A stretch of 64,000 nt of DNA, taken from Lysobacter enzymogenes (GTDB lineage Bacteria > Pseudomonadota > Gammaproteobacteria > Xanthomonadales > Xanthomonadaceae). Within the stretch, counting starts at the first letter, position 1. The number at the start of each line of letters is the position of its first letter. The position numbers and the translations under genes were made by a program. The notes below the pieces were generated by a model that was not told the DNA's origin, did no database searches, and saw only the letters and a program-made list of their open reading frames with translations. This document shows positions 1-10,122 of the stretch, piece by piece. The stretch is from positions 434,001 to 498,000 of the forward strand of contig NZ_FNOG01000005.1 in assembly GCF_900106525.1 (NCBI RefSeq). Reading direction: 5' to 3'.

Positions 1-888
1 GATCGGCTGGCCGCGGCGCACGCGCTGGCCCGGCTTCACTTTCACGCTGCCCGGCCGCAGGTGCTCGTACACCGCGTAACGGCCGTCGCCGAGCGCCAGC
101 GACACGTAGTTGCCGGCAGCGCGGTCGAAATCGTTGCGGGTCTGCTGCGACACCCGCTCGTTCTCGGCGATGCCGTCGCGCGCCGCGGCGATGGTGCCGT
201 CGGCCACCGCCAGCACCGGCTCGCCGTAGCCCAGCGCGTTGGCGGCGATGTCGGCGTCGCCGCGGGTGGTGCGGCCTTGCGCGTCGACGCGGACGAAGTC
301 GATGGCGTAGCGCCCGGGCAGGCGCGCGCGGCCGTCGAGGGTGTAGAACACCCGCCGATGCCCGCGCGGCCACTGCGGCGCGTAGATCGCCGCCCACGGG
401 CCGCCGCGCAACGGCGGCGCCAGTTGCAGCGTCGGCGCCGGGCGCGGAACCAGTTGCGCGCCCTCGACCTGCCCCGGCTCGGCGCCGGGCACGGAGAATT
501 CGACCTTGTGCCGCAGCGCGCGCGGCATCGCCGCAGGCAGATCCAGTTCCAGGTACAGCACCGCGCGCTCGCCCGGCTGCAGCGCGCCGTCCAGCGCCGC
601 ATTCTGCGCGCCGATCACCCGGCCGCGCGCGGCCAAGGCCTCGCCGCGCCAGGCCGCCAGCGCCGCGCCGCTGTCGGCGTCGAGCACGCTGAGCCCGTCC
701 AGGCGCAGCGGCGCCGCGCCGAAGTTGGTGAGGTGCAGTTCGTACAGCAAGCGCTCGTGGCCTTCGACCGCGATCGGCGCGGGCGCTTGCGGCACGGCCA
801 GATCGAGCGTGTCCGCGGGCGCGGCGGAGGCGGCGCCGCAGGCGAAGGCGGCGAGGACGAGAGCGGACGCGAACAGGCGGCGCAGCAT
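1..888 (-). CDS. M23-family metallopeptidase, secreted (3' end outside the window)
   Basis: The reading frame opens with ATG at 888 and runs off the left edge, giving about 296 codons. The first 22 or so residues form a signal peptide (hydrophobic LFASALVLAAFACGAASA), so the product is exported. Residues around 215-296 contain the start of a LytM/M23 domain: GYGEPVLAVADGTIAAARDG, then GNYVSLALGDGRYAVYEHL and a PGQRVRRGQPI turn, which is the typical beta-rich fold of peptidoglycan endopeptidases. The zinc-ligand HxH motif would lie beyond the window. The region before the domain (about residues 25-180) looks like a beta-sandwich with no motif I can name. The likely role is cell-wall hydrolysis or an extracellular lytic activity; the substrate is unknown. 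Confidence 0.8.
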   Translation of the reverse strand, partial: MLRRLFASALVLAAFACGAASAAPADTLDLAVPQAPAPIAVEGHERLLYELHLTNFGAAPLRLDGLSVLDADSGAALAAWRGEALAARGRVIGAQNAALDGALQPGERAVLYLELDLPAAMPRALRHKVEFSVPGAEPGQVEGAQLVPRPAPTLQLAPPLRGGPWAAIYAPQWPRGHRRVFYTLDGRARLPGRYAIDFVRVDAQGRTTRGDADIAANALGYGEPVLAVADGTIAAARDGIAENERVSQQTRNDFDRAAGNYVSLALGDGRYAVYEHLRPGSVKVKPGQRVRRGQPI

Positions 889-1312
889 GCGGCGATTCCG
901 GGCCGGAGGGATGGGCGAGCGGGAGCGGTTCGGCGAAGACGCGAGCCAGGCCCGCAGCTTCGGCCAAGCCGGCGGCCGCGTCCCCTGCCGTTTGTCATCA
1001 ACCCCGACTGCAACGCACCGGTCGCGGGGCGAGCACGAACGTGCGAACTCCGATTCGGATCAGCGGCTTCAGCGTGGTCCAAAGCGCGAAGCAGCGGGGT
1101 TGCGATTGCCTTGGCGTTGCGAAGCGGCGACACGTACGCGTGGATCGTCGCCTGCCTGTCTGTCGTTGCTGCGGCGCCGCGGCGGCGGCGCCCGTGAAAC
1201 GCGAACGGGTGTGGGTTCCGGCCGTGGGTTTTGGTGCTTGCGTTCGCATCGCCAGTGGAGAATCATCCCACCTCCCGCGGCCAAGGAGGCCGCCTGCCCG
1301 CCCCGCCCCGAC
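889..1312. other. Intergenic region, no gene recognised
   Basis: This divergent gap of 424 bases separates the M23 peptidase and the small lipoprotein gene. No open frame here has convincing codon structure or a ribosome site. It presumably holds both promoters, but I could not identify clear -35/-10 pairs. Confidence 0.4.
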
Positions 1313-1660
1313 ATGGACCGTCGTCTTCTGCGCGCCCCGCGCCGCCCGTTCCCGCTTGTGTTCGCCGCGCTGCTGGCGACGACGCTGGCCGCCTGCTCCA
1401 GCTCGGTGCCCGAGCGCCAGGTGCGCGAAGACTTCGCCACCTTGCAGCAGACCGGCGCGATTCCGGCCAAGGCGCGGCTGGAACGCATCGAGCTCCACGA
1501 CGGCTGGAGCGACGGCGCCGAAATCGAGGTGTATTTCTGCCTGCCCGCCGCCGAGGGCCCGACCCGCGGCTGCGAACCACGCAATGCCGGGTTGTCGTAC
1601 CAGAAGCTCGGGGAACGCTGGCAGTTGTTTTCGGTGGACGCTGAGCAGTTGGTGCAGTGA
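1313..1660 (+). CDS. Small lipoprotein of unknown function
   Basis: The 115-residue product starts with a basic segment (MDRRLLRAPRRPF), a hydrophobic stretch and a lipobox ending LAAC followed by SSS, so it should be a lipid-anchored envelope protein. The mature part is short and soluble, with two further cysteines (near YFCLPAAEG and GCEPRN) that could form a disulphide. It ends in a WQLFSVDAEQL beta-like segment. I do not recognise the family. The only Shine-Dalgarno-like sequence (aaggagg, 1283-1289) is 23 bases upstream of the ATG, further than usual, so the exact start is less certain than the gene itself. Confidence 0.6.
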   Translation: MDRRLLRAPRRPFPLVFAALLATTLAACSSSVPERQVREDFATLQQTGAIPAKARLERIELHDGWSDGAEIEVYFCLPAAEGPTRGCEPRNAGLSYQKLGERWQLFSVDAEQLVQ

Positions 1661-1764
1661 GCGGGGCGTGGCGGCTTGAGGCCTTGCGACAAGCATCGTG
1701 CGCGGGCGCCGAACGCTCCCGCCGCCGTCGCCGCGAGATCGCGCACGGACGCCGAACTCTCCAA

Positions 1765-1992
1765 CCGTCATCCCCGCGAACGCGGGGATCCAGGGCTTTA
1801 TCCAGGCATGACTCTGAAGTCTCTGGATCCCCGCGTTCGCGGGGATGACGGCTTGAGAGAGACGCGGCGAAACCTACCTACCGTCATTCCCGCGAAAGCG
1901 GGCTCCGGTTTGCTTCGGCGGAGCCGAATATCCAGGGCTTAATCCAGGCATGACGCTGAAGTCTCTGGATCCCCGCCTTCGCGGGGATGACG
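1765..1992. repeat. Dispersed repeat, family A (two inverted pairs)
   Basis: Two copies (1765-1851 and 1881-1992) of a palindromic repeat of the form cgtcattcccgcgaagcggg, each with a mirror-image copy about 50-80 bases on (ggatccccgcnttcgcgggg). The arms can pair as hairpins. Related copies occur at 19801-19835, 22735-23012 and 59037-59240. Here it lies between the convergent ends of the lipoprotein gene and the efflux operon, where it may stop transcription or protect mRNA ends (inference). Confidence 0.85.
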
Positions 1993-2102
1993 GCTTGGAG
2001 GGACGCGGGAAATTCAGCGACGCGGTTGATCGGGACGAATGGCCTAGGCGAGTCAATCACCACGCCTGCGACAAACGCTACGCACGCAGTACGACACAAC
2101 GT

Positions 2103-5100
2103 TCAGGCCGGCTGCGCCTGCTCGCCGTCACCCTCGCCGACCCCACCCGACCGCGCCAGCCACGCCTCGTTCTTCCCCGGCCGACGCAGCTTGTCCAGGT
2201 AGTAGTACACCACCGGCGTCGTCAGCAAGGTCAGCACCTGGCTGGCCATCAGACCGCCGATGATCGCCACGCCCAACGGCTGGCGCAGTTCGGCGCCTTC
2301 GCCGAAGCCGATCGCCAGCGGCAGCGCGCCCAGGGCGGCGGCCAGGGTGGTCATCAGGATCGGCCGGAAGCGCAGCATCGAGGCCTCGTAGATCGCCTCG
2401 CGCGCGCCGATGCCGCGCGAGCGCTCGGCCTCCAGGGCGAAGTCGATGATCAAGATCGCGTTCTTCTTGACGATGCCGATCAGCAGCACCAGCCCGATCA
2501 GCGCGATCACCGAGAACTCCATGCGCAGCAGCATCAGCGCCAGCACCGCGCCGATCCCGGCCGAGGGCAGCGTCGACAGCACGGTCAGCGGATGGATCAG
2601 GCTTTCGTAGAGGATGCCCAGCACGATGTAGATCGCCACGATCGCCGCCAGGATCAGCAACGGCTGGCTCTTGGTCGTGTCCTGGAACGCCTTGGCGGTT
2701 CCCTGGAAACTGCCGTGCACGTTGGCCGGCAGGCCGATCTGCGCCTGCGCGCGGGCGATGGCGTCCTGGGCGTCGCTGAGCGAGCGGTCCGGCGCGAGGT
2801 TGAACGAGATGGTGGTCGCCAGCTGCGCGTCCTGATGGTTGATCGAGGTCGGCGCAGCCGCGTCGGCGAAGCGCGCGATCGCCGCCAGCGGCACCATCTG
2901 CCGCGGGCTCTGGGTCAGCGCGCTGCCTTGCGAAGCGCCGCGCACCGGCGAGGCGGTCGGGCCCGACTGGGCCTGGCCTACGGCCGGCGTCGCCTTGGCC
3001 GGCACGTACAGGTCGTTGAGCGCGGACGGGTCGCGTGCGTAGACCGGGTCGACCTCCTGGATCACGTGGTACTGGTTGAGGTTCTTGTAGATGGTCGACA
3101 CCTGGCGCTGGCCGAACGCATCGTAGAGCGCGTTGTCGATATCGACCGGGGCGATGCCCAGGCGCGAGGCGCTGGAGCGGTCGATGGTGACGTAGCTTTC
3201 CACCCCGTGCGGCTGGGTGTCGGAATCCACGTCGGTCAGTTCCGGCTGCTGCTTCATCGCCGCGGTCAGCTGGTCGGCCCAGCGCCTTAGGTCGTCGCTG
3301 CTGTCGCTCTTGAGCGTGTACTGATACGTCGAATTGCTCTGCCGCCCGCCCAGGCGCACGTCCTGCACCGGGTTGAGGAACAAGGTCGCGCCGCTGATGC
3401 GCATCAGCTTGGGCCGCAGCCGCGCGATCACCTGCTCGCTGCTGTCGCGGCGCTGCGGCTTGGGCTTGAGGGTCACGAACACGAAGCCGCCGCCGGCGCG
3501 CGAGCCGCCGGTAAAGCCGACCACGGTGGCCACCGCCGGATCGTGGCGCACCACCTCGACGATCTCCTGCAGCTTGCCCTGCATGGCCTGGAACGAAATG
3601 CTCTGGTCCGCGCGCAGGCCGCCGGTCATCTGGCCGGTGTCCTGTTCGGGGAAGAAGCCCTTGGGAATCTTGACGAACAACCAGGCGTTGAGTGCGACGG
3701 TCAGCGCCAGCAGGGCCAGCATCAGCGCGGCGTGGTCGAGCGCCCAGCGCAGGCTGGCGCCGTAGGTCTGGCGTAGCCGCTCCAGGCCGCGCTCCAGCCA
3801 CGCGCCGATCCGGCCCGGCGGCCGTTCCTGCGAATGCGGGCGCAGCAGCCAGGCGCACATCATCGGCGTGGTGGTCAGCGACACCAGCAGCGAGATCAGC
3901 ACCGCCGCCGACAAGGTCACCGCGAACTCGCGGAACAGCCGGCCGACGATGCCGCCCATGAACAGCAGCGGGATGAACACCGCCACCAACGACAAGCTGA
4001 TCGAAACCACGGTGAAACCGACTTCGCGCGCGCCCAGCAGCGCGGCCTGGAAGCGCTCCATGCCGCGTTCCAGATGGCGGCTGGTGTTCTCCACCACCAC
4101 GATCGCGTCGTCGACGACGAAGCCGGTGGCGATGGTCAGCGCCATCAGGCTGAGGTTGTTGAGGCTGAAGCCGAGCAGGTACATCACCGCGACCGCGCCG
4201 AGGATCGACACGGTGACCGCCACGCCCGGCACCAAGGTCGCGCGCCAGCTCCGCAGGAACACGCTGACCACCAGGATCACCAGCACCAGGGCGATGGCCA
4301 GGGTGGCGCCGACTTCGTCGAGCGAGGCGCGGATGGTGTTGGTGCGGTCGGAGGCGATCGACAGCTTGATGTCGGCCGGCAACTGCTTGGCCAGGGTCGG
4401 CAGCGCCGCGCGCACACCGTCGACGGTGCGGATGATGTTGGCGCCGGGCTGGCGGCTGATCACCGCCACCACCGCCGGCTGGCCGTTGAACAGGCCCATC
4501 GTGTGCACGTCCTCGACGCTGTCGACGACCCGCGCCACATCGTGCAGGCGCACCGCGGCGTTGTCGCGCCAGGCCACCACCAGGTCGCGGAAATCCGCCG
4601 CGCTCTGGCCGGTGTCGTTGGTGTAGATCTGCAGCGCGCGCTCGCCGTCTTCGACCACGCCCTTGGGCCGGTTGGCGTTGGCCGCCGAGATCGCCGCGCG
4701 CACGTCTTCCAGGCCGATGCCGTAGCGGTTGAGCGCATAGGGATTGATCTCCACCCGCACCGCCGGCAGCGAGCCGCCGCCGATCTCGACATCGCCCACG
4801 CCGTCGACCTGCGACAAGGTCTGCTGGACGATGTTGGTCGCCGCTTCGTAGATCTGCCCGGGCGTGCGGCTGGGCGAGGTCATCGCCACGATCATGATCG
4901 GCGCGTCGGCCGGGTTGACCTTGCGGTAGCTCGGGTTGCTCTTGAGCGTGGCCGGCAGGTCGCCGCGGGCGGCGTTGATTGCCGCCATCACGTCGCGCGC
5001 GGCGCCGTCGATGCTGCGGCTGAGGTCGAACTGCAAGGTCACCCGCGCCTGCCCGATCGAGCTTTGCGAGGTCATCTCGGTGACGTCGCTGATCGTGCCC

Positions 5101-5312
5101 AGGCGCCGCTCCAGCGGCGTGGCCACGTTCGCCGCCATCGTCTCCGGGCTGGCGCCGGGCAGGTTGGCGCTGACCGAGACGGTCGGGAAATCCACCTGCG
5201 GCAACGGCGACACCGGCAGGCTGAAGAACGCCGCCACCCCGCTCAGCGCCAGGCCCACGGTCAGCAGCACCGTGCCGATGGGCTTGCGCACGAACGGCGC
5301 CGACAGGTTCAT
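2103..5312 (-). CDS. mdtC: RND multidrug efflux permease (MdtC-like)
   Basis: This 1069-residue inner-membrane pump belongs to the hydrophobe/amphiphile efflux (HAE) branch of RND transporters. It exports drugs or other amphiphiles using the proton gradient. The N-terminal membrane segment (about 12-32), two large periplasmic loops and the TM4 motif [13 protein letters not shown] (397-409, paired Asp at 401-402 for proton relay) are all present. The TM10 segment [10 protein letters not shown] is also seen. A region rich in Ala, Gly, Ser and Pro near residues 750-790 ([15 protein letters not shown]) makes the second loop longer than usual. The start codon overlaps the stop of the preceding permease gene (ATGA), so the two are translationally coupled. 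Naming as MdtC rather than MdtB rests on gene order only. Confidence 0.88.
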   Translation of the reverse strand: MNLSAPFVRKPIGTVLLTVGLALSGVAAFFSLPVSPLPQVDFPTVSVSANLPGASPETMAANVATPLERRLGTISDVTEMTSQSSIGQARVTLQFDLSRSIDGAARDVMAAINAARGDLPATLKSNPSYRKVNPADAPIMIVAMTSPSRTPGQIYEAATNIVQQTLSQVDGVGDVEIGGGSLPAVRVEINPYALNRYGIGLEDVRAAISAANANRPKGVVEDGERALQIYTNDTGQSAADFRDLVVAWRDNAAVRLHDVARVVDSVEDVHTMGLFNGQPAVVAVISRQPGANIIRTVDGVRAALPTLAKQLPADIKLSIASDRTNTIRASLDEVGATLAIALVLVILVVSVFLRSWRATLVPGVAVTVSILGAVAVMYLLGFSLNNLSLMALTIATGFVVDDAIVVVENTSRHLERGMERFQAALLGAREVGFTVVSISLSLVAVFIPLLFMGGIVGRLFREFAVTLSAAVLISLLVSLTTTPMMCAWLLRPHSQERPPGRIGAWLERGLERLRQTYGASLRWALDHAALMLALLALTVALNAWLFVKIPKGFFPEQDTGQMTGGLRADQSISFQAMQGKLQEIVEVVRHDPAVATVVGFTGGSRAGGGFVFVTLKPKPQRRDSSEQVIARLRPKLMRISGATLFLNPVQDVRLGGRQSNSTYQYTLKSDSSDDLRRWADQLTAAMKQQPELTDVDSDTQPHGVESYVTIDRSSASRLGIAPVDIDNALYDAFGQRQVSTIYKNLNQYHVIQEVDPVYARDPSALNDLYVPAKATPAVGQAQSGPTASPVRGASQGSALTQSPRQMVPLAAIARFADAAAPTSINHQDAQLATTISFNLAPDRSLSDAQDAIARAQAQIGLPANVHGSFQGTAKAFQDTTKSQPLLILAAIVAIYIVLGILYESLIHPLTVLSTLPSAGIGAVLALMLLRMEFSVIALIGLVLLIGIVKKNAILIIDFALEAERSRGIGAREAIYEASMLRFRPILMTTLAAALGALPLAIGFGEGAELRQPLGVAIIGGLMASQVLTLLTTPVVYYYLDKLRRPGKNEAWLARSGGVGEGDGEQAQPA

Positions 5313-8300
5313 GCGCGCGGTTCCGGTTCCGCGAGCGTTGCGGTCGGCCCCGCGGGCGCTGCGCCGCGCTTGCGGCCGAGCCGGTCGAAGGCCAGGTACA
5401 CCACCGGCGTAGTGAACAGGGTCAGGATCTGGCTCAGGATCAGGCCGCCGAAGATCGCGATGCCCAGCGGCCGGCGCAGCTCCGAACCTTCGCCCCAGCC
5501 CAGCATCAGCGGCACCGCGGCGAACAAGGCCGCCAGCGTGGTCATCAGGATCGGGCGGAAGCGCAGCAGCGCCGCCTGCCGGATCGCCGCCAGCGGTTCC
5601 ATGCCTTGTTCGCGCTCGGCGTCGATGGCGAAGTCGATCATCATGATCGCGTTCTTCTTGACGATGCCGATCAGCAGGATGATGCCGATGATGCCGATCA
5701 CGCCCAGGTCCGAGCCGCTCAGCATCAGCGCCAGCAGCGCGCCGACGCCGGCCGAAGGCAGGGTCGACAGGATCGTCAGCGGATGGATGTAGCTCTCGTA
5801 GAGCACGCCGAGCACGATGTACACGCACACCACCGCGGCCAGGATCAGCCACAGCTCGTTCTGCAGCGAGGCCTCGTAGGCGTTGGCGGCGCCGAGGAAG
5901 GACAGGCTCACTCCGGCCGGCAGCTGCGCTTGCTGCGCAGCGGCGCGGATCGCATCGACCGCGGTGCCCAGCGACACGCCCGGCGCGGTGTCGAAGCCGA
6001 CCGTGGCGGCCGGGAACTGGGCGACGTGGTTGACCTGCAGCGGCGCGGGGCGCTCGCCGATGGTGGCGATCGCCGACAGCGGCGTCGGCGCGGTCGCGGT
6101 CGGCAGGTGCAGGCGGCCGAGATCGGCCGGACTCGCAGCCAGGCCCGGCGCGGCTTCCAGGATCACCCGATATTGCGAAGTCTCGTCGAAGATCGTCGAG
6201 ACGATGCGCTGGCCGAACGCGCTGTACAGCGCTTCGTCCACGGTCGAGGCGCTGATGTTCATGCGCGCGGCGCTGTCGCGGTCGATCGCCACATACGCCG
6301 AGGCGCCGGTGGCGCCGGCGTCGGTGATCACGTTGCGCAGCTGCGGCAGTTCGCGCAGTTTCGCCGCCAGCGCCTGGGCGGTGCGGTCGACCGCGGCCTG
6401 ATCGGAACCCTGGATCGAGAACCGGTTCTGGGTCGGCCCGGTCTCCGCGTCGATGGTCAGGTCCTGCACCGGCTGCACGTACAGGCTCGCGCCGGGCACC
6501 GCCAGCGCGCGCTCGCGCAAGCGCTGCATGATGGCTTCCTGCGACGCGCTGCGTTGGTCCTTGAGGTTGATCAGCATGCGCCCGGCCGACAGCAGCGTGG
6601 TGTTGGCGCCGTCCACGCCGATGTAGGAGCTCAGCGAGGCCACGTCCGGATCGGCCAGCAGCGCCTTGGCCACCGCCTGCTGCGCGCGCGCCATGCCGGC
6701 GTAGGACACCTCGCGGTTGTAGCGCACCTCGGCCTGCAGTTGGCCGGTGTCCTGGACCGGAAACAGGCCCTTGGGAATGACGACGTACAGCACGACCGTC
6801 AGCGCCAGCGTCGCCGCCGCCACCAGCAAGGTCGCGCCCTGCCGCGCCAGCACCCAGTCCAGGGCGACGCCGTAGCGCTCGACGGTGCGGGCGATGAAAT
6901 CGTCGTGCGGGCCGTGCTCGTCGTGGCCCTGCGGCTTGATCCAGCGCGCCGCCAGCATCGGCGTGAGGGTCAGCGACACCACCGCCGAAATCACGATGGT
7001 GATGGCCAGGGTGATCGCGAATTCGCGGAACAGCCGCCCGACCACGTCGCCCATGAACAACAGCGGGATCAGCACCGCGATCAGCGACACGGTCAGCGAG
7101 ATGATGGTGAAGCCGATCTGGCGCGCGCCCTTGAGCGCGGCCTGGAACGGCGGCTCGCCGCGCTCGATGTAGCGCGAGATGTTCTCGATCATCACGATCG
7201 CATCGTCGACCACGAAGCCGGTGGCGATGGTCAGCGCCATCAGGCTGAGGTTGTCGAGGCTGAAGCCGAGCAGGTACATCGCGCCGAAGGTGCCGATCAG
7301 TGAGATCGGCACCGCCAGGCTGGCGATCACCGTGGCCGCCAGGCTGCGCAGGAACGCCAGGATCACCGCCACCACCAGCGCGATCGCCAGCACCAGTTCG
7401 AACTCGACGTCGCGCACCGAGGCGCGGATGCCGGCGGTGCGGTCGCTGAGCACCGCGACCTTGAGCCCGGCCGGCAGGCCCGCCTGCAGGTCCGGCAGGC
7501 GCTGCTTGATCGCATCGACGGTGGCGATGACGTTGGCGCCGGGCTGGCGCTGGACGTTGACGATGATCGCCGGGGTCAGCCCGGACCACGCGCCCAGGCG
7601 CACGTTCTCGGCGCTTTCGATGACGTTGGCCACGTCGCGCAAACGGATCGGCGCGCCGTCGCGCCAGGCCACGATCAGTTCCTTGTACTGCGCGGCGCTG
7701 GTGAGCTGGTCGTTGGCGTCGATGGCGTAGGACCGGCTGGGCCCGTCGAAGCTGCCCTTGGCGCCGCTGGCGTTGCCATTGGCGATGACCGTGCGCAGGC
7801 TGTCGATGCCCAGGCCGTAGGAGGCCAGCAACTGCGGATCGGCCTGGATCCGCACCGCCGGCCGGTTGCCGCCGCTGAGCGAGACCAGGCCGACGCCGCC
7901 GACCTGCGAGATGCCCTGGGCCAGGCGCGTATTGACCAAGTCCTGCACCTTGGTCAGCGCCAGCGTGTCGGAGGTCACCGCCAGCGTCAGCACCGGCGCG
8001 TCGGCCGGATTGACCTTGGCGTAGACCGGCGGCGCCGGCAGATCGGCCGGCAGCAGGTTGCCGCCGGCGTTGATCGCCGCCTGCACTTCCTGCTCGGCCA
8101 CGTCCAGGGTCTGGTCGAGATCGAACTGCAAGGTGATGACCGAGGCGCCGGCGGCGCTGGTCGAACTCATCCGGCGCAGGCCCGACATCTGCCCGAACTG
8201 GCGCTCCAGCGGCGCGGTCACGGTGTGCGCCATGACCTCCGGGCTGGCGCCGGGATAGGCGGTCTGCACCTGGATGGTCGGGTAATCGACTTCCGGCAGC

Positions 8301-8407
8301 GCCGACAGCGGCAGCAGGCGGAAGCCGGCCAGTCCCGCGAGCACGATCGCCGCCATCAGCAGCGAGGTCGCGACCGGGCGCAGGATGAAGGGACGCGAGG
8401 GATTCAT
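5309..8407 (-). CDS. mdtB: RND multidrug efflux permease (MdtB-like)
   Basis: This second, 1032-residue HAE-type RND pump is clearly different in sequence from its downstream neighbour. Two adjacent permease genes behind one adaptor is the MdtABC arrangement, in which the two permeases form a mixed trimer. It begins [20 protein letters not shown] and carries TM4 with [13 protein letters not shown] near residue 400 and TM10 with [10 protein letters not shown]. The start overlaps the adaptor gene's stop by four bases (ATGA), and its own stop overlaps the next start in the same way, so the three genes form one tightly packed operon. No outer-membrane channel gene follows, so the pump must use a TolC/OprM-like partner encoded elsewhere. 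Confidence 0.88.
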   Translation of the reverse strand: MNPSRPFILRPVATSLLMAAIVLAGLAGFRLLPLSALPEVDYPTIQVQTAYPGASPEVMAHTVTAPLERQFGQMSGLRRMSSTSAAGASVITLQFDLDQTLDVAEQEVQAAINAGGNLLPADLPAPPVYAKVNPADAPVLTLAVTSDTLALTKVQDLVNTRLAQGISQVGGVGLVSLSGGNRPAVRIQADPQLLASYGLGIDSLRTVIANGNASGAKGSFDGPSRSYAIDANDQLTSAAQYKELIVAWRDGAPIRLRDVANVIESAENVRLGAWSGLTPAIIVNVQRQPGANVIATVDAIKQRLPDLQAGLPAGLKVAVLSDRTAGIRASVRDVEFELVLAIALVVAVILAFLRSLAATVIASLAVPISLIGTFGAMYLLGFSLDNLSLMALTIATGFVVDDAIVMIENISRYIERGEPPFQAALKGARQIGFTIISLTVSLIAVLIPLLFMGDVVGRLFREFAITLAITIVISAVVSLTLTPMLAARWIKPQGHDEHGPHDDFIARTVERYGVALDWVLARQGATLLVAAATLALTVVLYVVIPKGLFPVQDTGQLQAEVRYNREVSYAGMARAQQAVAKALLADPDVASLSSYIGVDGANTTLLSAGRMLINLKDQRSASQEAIMQRLRERALAVPGASLYVQPVQDLTIDAETGPTQNRFSIQGSDQAAVDRTAQALAAKLRELPQLRNVITDAGATGASAYVAIDRDSAARMNISASTVDEALYSAFGQRIVSTIFDETSQYRVILEAAPGLAASPADLGRLHLPTATAPTPLSAIATIGERPAPLQVNHVAQFPAATVGFDTAPGVSLGTAVDAIRAAAQQAQLPAGVSLSFLGAANAYEASLQNELWLILAAVVCVYIVLGVLYESYIHPLTILSTLPSAGVGALLALMLSGSDLGVIGIIGIILLIGIVKKNAIMMIDFAIDAEREQGMEPLAAIRQAALLRFRPILMTTLAALFAAVPLMLGWGEGSELRRPLGIAIFGGLILSQILTLFTTPVVYLAFDRLGRKRGAAPAGPTATLAEPEPRA

Positions 8408-9729
8408 GGCGCGCGGCTGCGCTGCCCGTCGCCGCCGGCCGTAGCGCCCTGCGCGCGTCCGCCGCGGTGGTGGCCGCCTGCGCCCGCGGCCGCGTTGCCC
8501 TCGCCGCTCGCGCCGCCTGCGCCGTTCGCGGCGCCGGGCCCGCCGGCATCGCCCGGCAGGCGCACCGCGGCGCCATCGTTGAGCTGGTCGCCGCCGGAGA
8601 TCACCACCTGCTCGCCGAGCTTGAGCCCTTGCGTCACCGACACCGTATCGCCCGCGGCCGGCCCGCGCGTCACCTTGCGCAGCTGCGCCTTGCGGTCGGC
8701 GCCGACGACATAGACGAAGTCGCCGTTCGGCCCGGTGCGCAGCGCGGCCGCCGGCACCGTGATCGCATCGCTCAAGCTATCCAGCAGCACGCGCACGTTG
8801 ACGAACTGGCTTGGGAACAGCCGCGCATCGGCGTTGTCGAAACGCGCCTTGGCCTTGACTGTGCCGGTGCCCGGGTCGATGACGTTGTCCAGGGTCAGGA
8901 ACCGGCCCTGGCCGAGCACCTGGGTGCGGGTGCGGTCGAGCGCGGTCACCGCCGGCGGGTCGCCATGCGCCAGCCGCGCCTGGATCCGCGGCAGTTCGTC
9001 CTGCGGCGCGGTGAACTCGACATCGATCGGCGTCACCGCCGAGATCACCGCCACGCCGGCGGCATCGCCCGGGGTCACGTAGTTGCCGAGGTCGACCACG
9101 CGCAGGCCGACCCGTCCGGCGATCGGCGCGCGCACCTGGGTGTAGTCGAGATTGAGCTGGGCGGTGCCGACCGCGGCTTGGTCGGTGGCGACCACGCCGG
9201 TGAGCTGGCGCACGGTCGCGGCCTGGGTGTCGTAATCCTGCTGCGCGATGGTCTGGTCGTGGGCCAGCGGCGCGTAGCGCTTGAGCGTGAGCTGGGCCAC
9301 CTGCAACTGCGCCTGATCGCGCGCCAGCGCGCCGCGCGCTTGATCCAGCGCGAGCTGGAACGGGCGCGGGTCGATCCGCAGCAGCACCTCGCCCTTGGCG
9401 ACCTGCTGGCCTTCCTTGAACGCGATGTCGACGATGTTGCCCGCGACCTGCGCGCGCACCGTCGCGGTCGCCAGCGGCGTCACCGTGCCCAATGCTTCGA
9501 GCGTGATCGGAATCGTGCCGGAAGCGGCGGTGGCGATGCCGACGGTGGCGGTCGGGCGACGGTTGCCGCGCTCGTTGGCGGCGCGGCCGTGCACCAGCCA
9601 CCACGCCAACGCCAGCAGCGCGGCGACGCCGAGCAGGGTCAACAGCAGGCCGCGATGGCGGCGCAGCCACGATCCGCGTTCGGCGGCCGGCGGCGGCGGT
9701 GCGGGACTGGCGTTCGGCGTCGAGCCCAT
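8404..9729 (-). CDS. mdtA: Periplasmic adaptor (membrane fusion) subunit of RND efflux pump, MdtA-like
   Basis: First gene of the efflux operon, 441 residues. A short cytoplasmic, proline-rich head is followed by one membrane anchor (about residues 27-46, [18 protein letters not shown]), then a barrel-sandwich lipoyl domain ([20 protein letters not shown]), a coiled-coil hairpin ([20 protein letters not shown]) and beta-barrel segments. The C-terminus is a low-complexity Gly/Ala tail ([20 protein letters not shown]), longer than in typical adaptors. The protein bridges the inner-membrane pump to an outer-membrane channel. The upstream gap (9730-10122) should hold the operon promoter. No regulator gene is adjacent, so control is not evident. 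Confidence 0.87.
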   Translation of the reverse strand: MGSTPNASPAPPPPAAERGSWLRRHRGLLLTLLGVAALLALAWWLVHGRAANERGNRRPTATVGIATAASGTIPITLEALGTVTPLATATVRAQVAGNIVDIAFKEGQQVAKGEVLLRIDPRPFQLALDQARGALARDQAQLQVAQLTLKRYAPLAHDQTIAQQDYDTQAATVRQLTGVVATDQAAVGTAQLNLDYTQVRAPIAGRVGLRVVDLGNYVTPGDAAGVAVISAVTPIDVEFTAPQDELPRIQARLAHGDPPAVTALDRTRTQVLGQGRFLTLDNVIDPGTGTVKAKARFDNADARLFPSQFVNVRVLLDSLSDAITVPAAALRTGPNGDFVYVVGADRKAQLRKVTRGPAAGDTVSVTQGLKLGEQVVISGGDQLNDGAAVRLPGDAGGPGAANGAGGASGEGNAAAGAGGHHRGGRAQGATAGGDGQRSRAP

Positions 9730-9881
9730 GGCCTGCGTCCGAGAGTTGGAAGGAGTCGATCTACGCTAACGCGCCAGGTCGCGCGCGGTTGTCCGCATTA
9801 CAAGACCGTAATCCCGCGATCATCTTCGGCCGGCGGTGTGAACGCGGTGTGGTGGGCGCCAGCGCGGCTTCGGCGGCTTGT

Positions 9882-10020
9882 GTGCAAGGGACTTCAGGCT
9901 TGTGTGGGAGGGACTTCAGTCCCGACGCCTTTCGGCCGGATCGCCGCGAACTGAGCCAGAAGCGTCGGGACTGAAGTCCCTCCCACAACAAGTTCCTGCC
10001 ACAGCGAGTCCCTTCCACAC
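9882..10020. repeat. Dispersed repeat, family C (gggacttcagtccc type)
   Basis: A perfect 25-base inverted repeat at 9904-9928 and 9962-9986 flanks a 33-base loop. Its core is the palindrome gggacttcagtccc. Degenerate part-copies lie on both sides (about 9886-9900 and 9990-10020). The element lies between two divergent genes, the efflux operon and phoD, rather than at gene ends, so a terminator role is unlikely. The rest of the 9730-10122 gap holds no recognisable gene. Confidence 0.8.
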
Positions 10021-10122
10021 CAAGCCACGGCAGCGAAAGCGAAGCCGCCGTCACGAATCGCGGCCACACCGCTGCCATGCGCGAACGCTAGCCTGCCGAT
10101 TCCCCCACGCAGAGCCATCGCC

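Noticed and set aside
2103..8576. One continuous minus-strand open frame covering both RND permease genes (2157 codons)
   Set aside because: Only the part 2103-5312 has permease sequence in this frame. The rest reads as Arg/Ala/Gly-rich shadow translation of the MdtB-like gene, which is in another frame (5309-8407). GC-rich DNA leaves such frames open.
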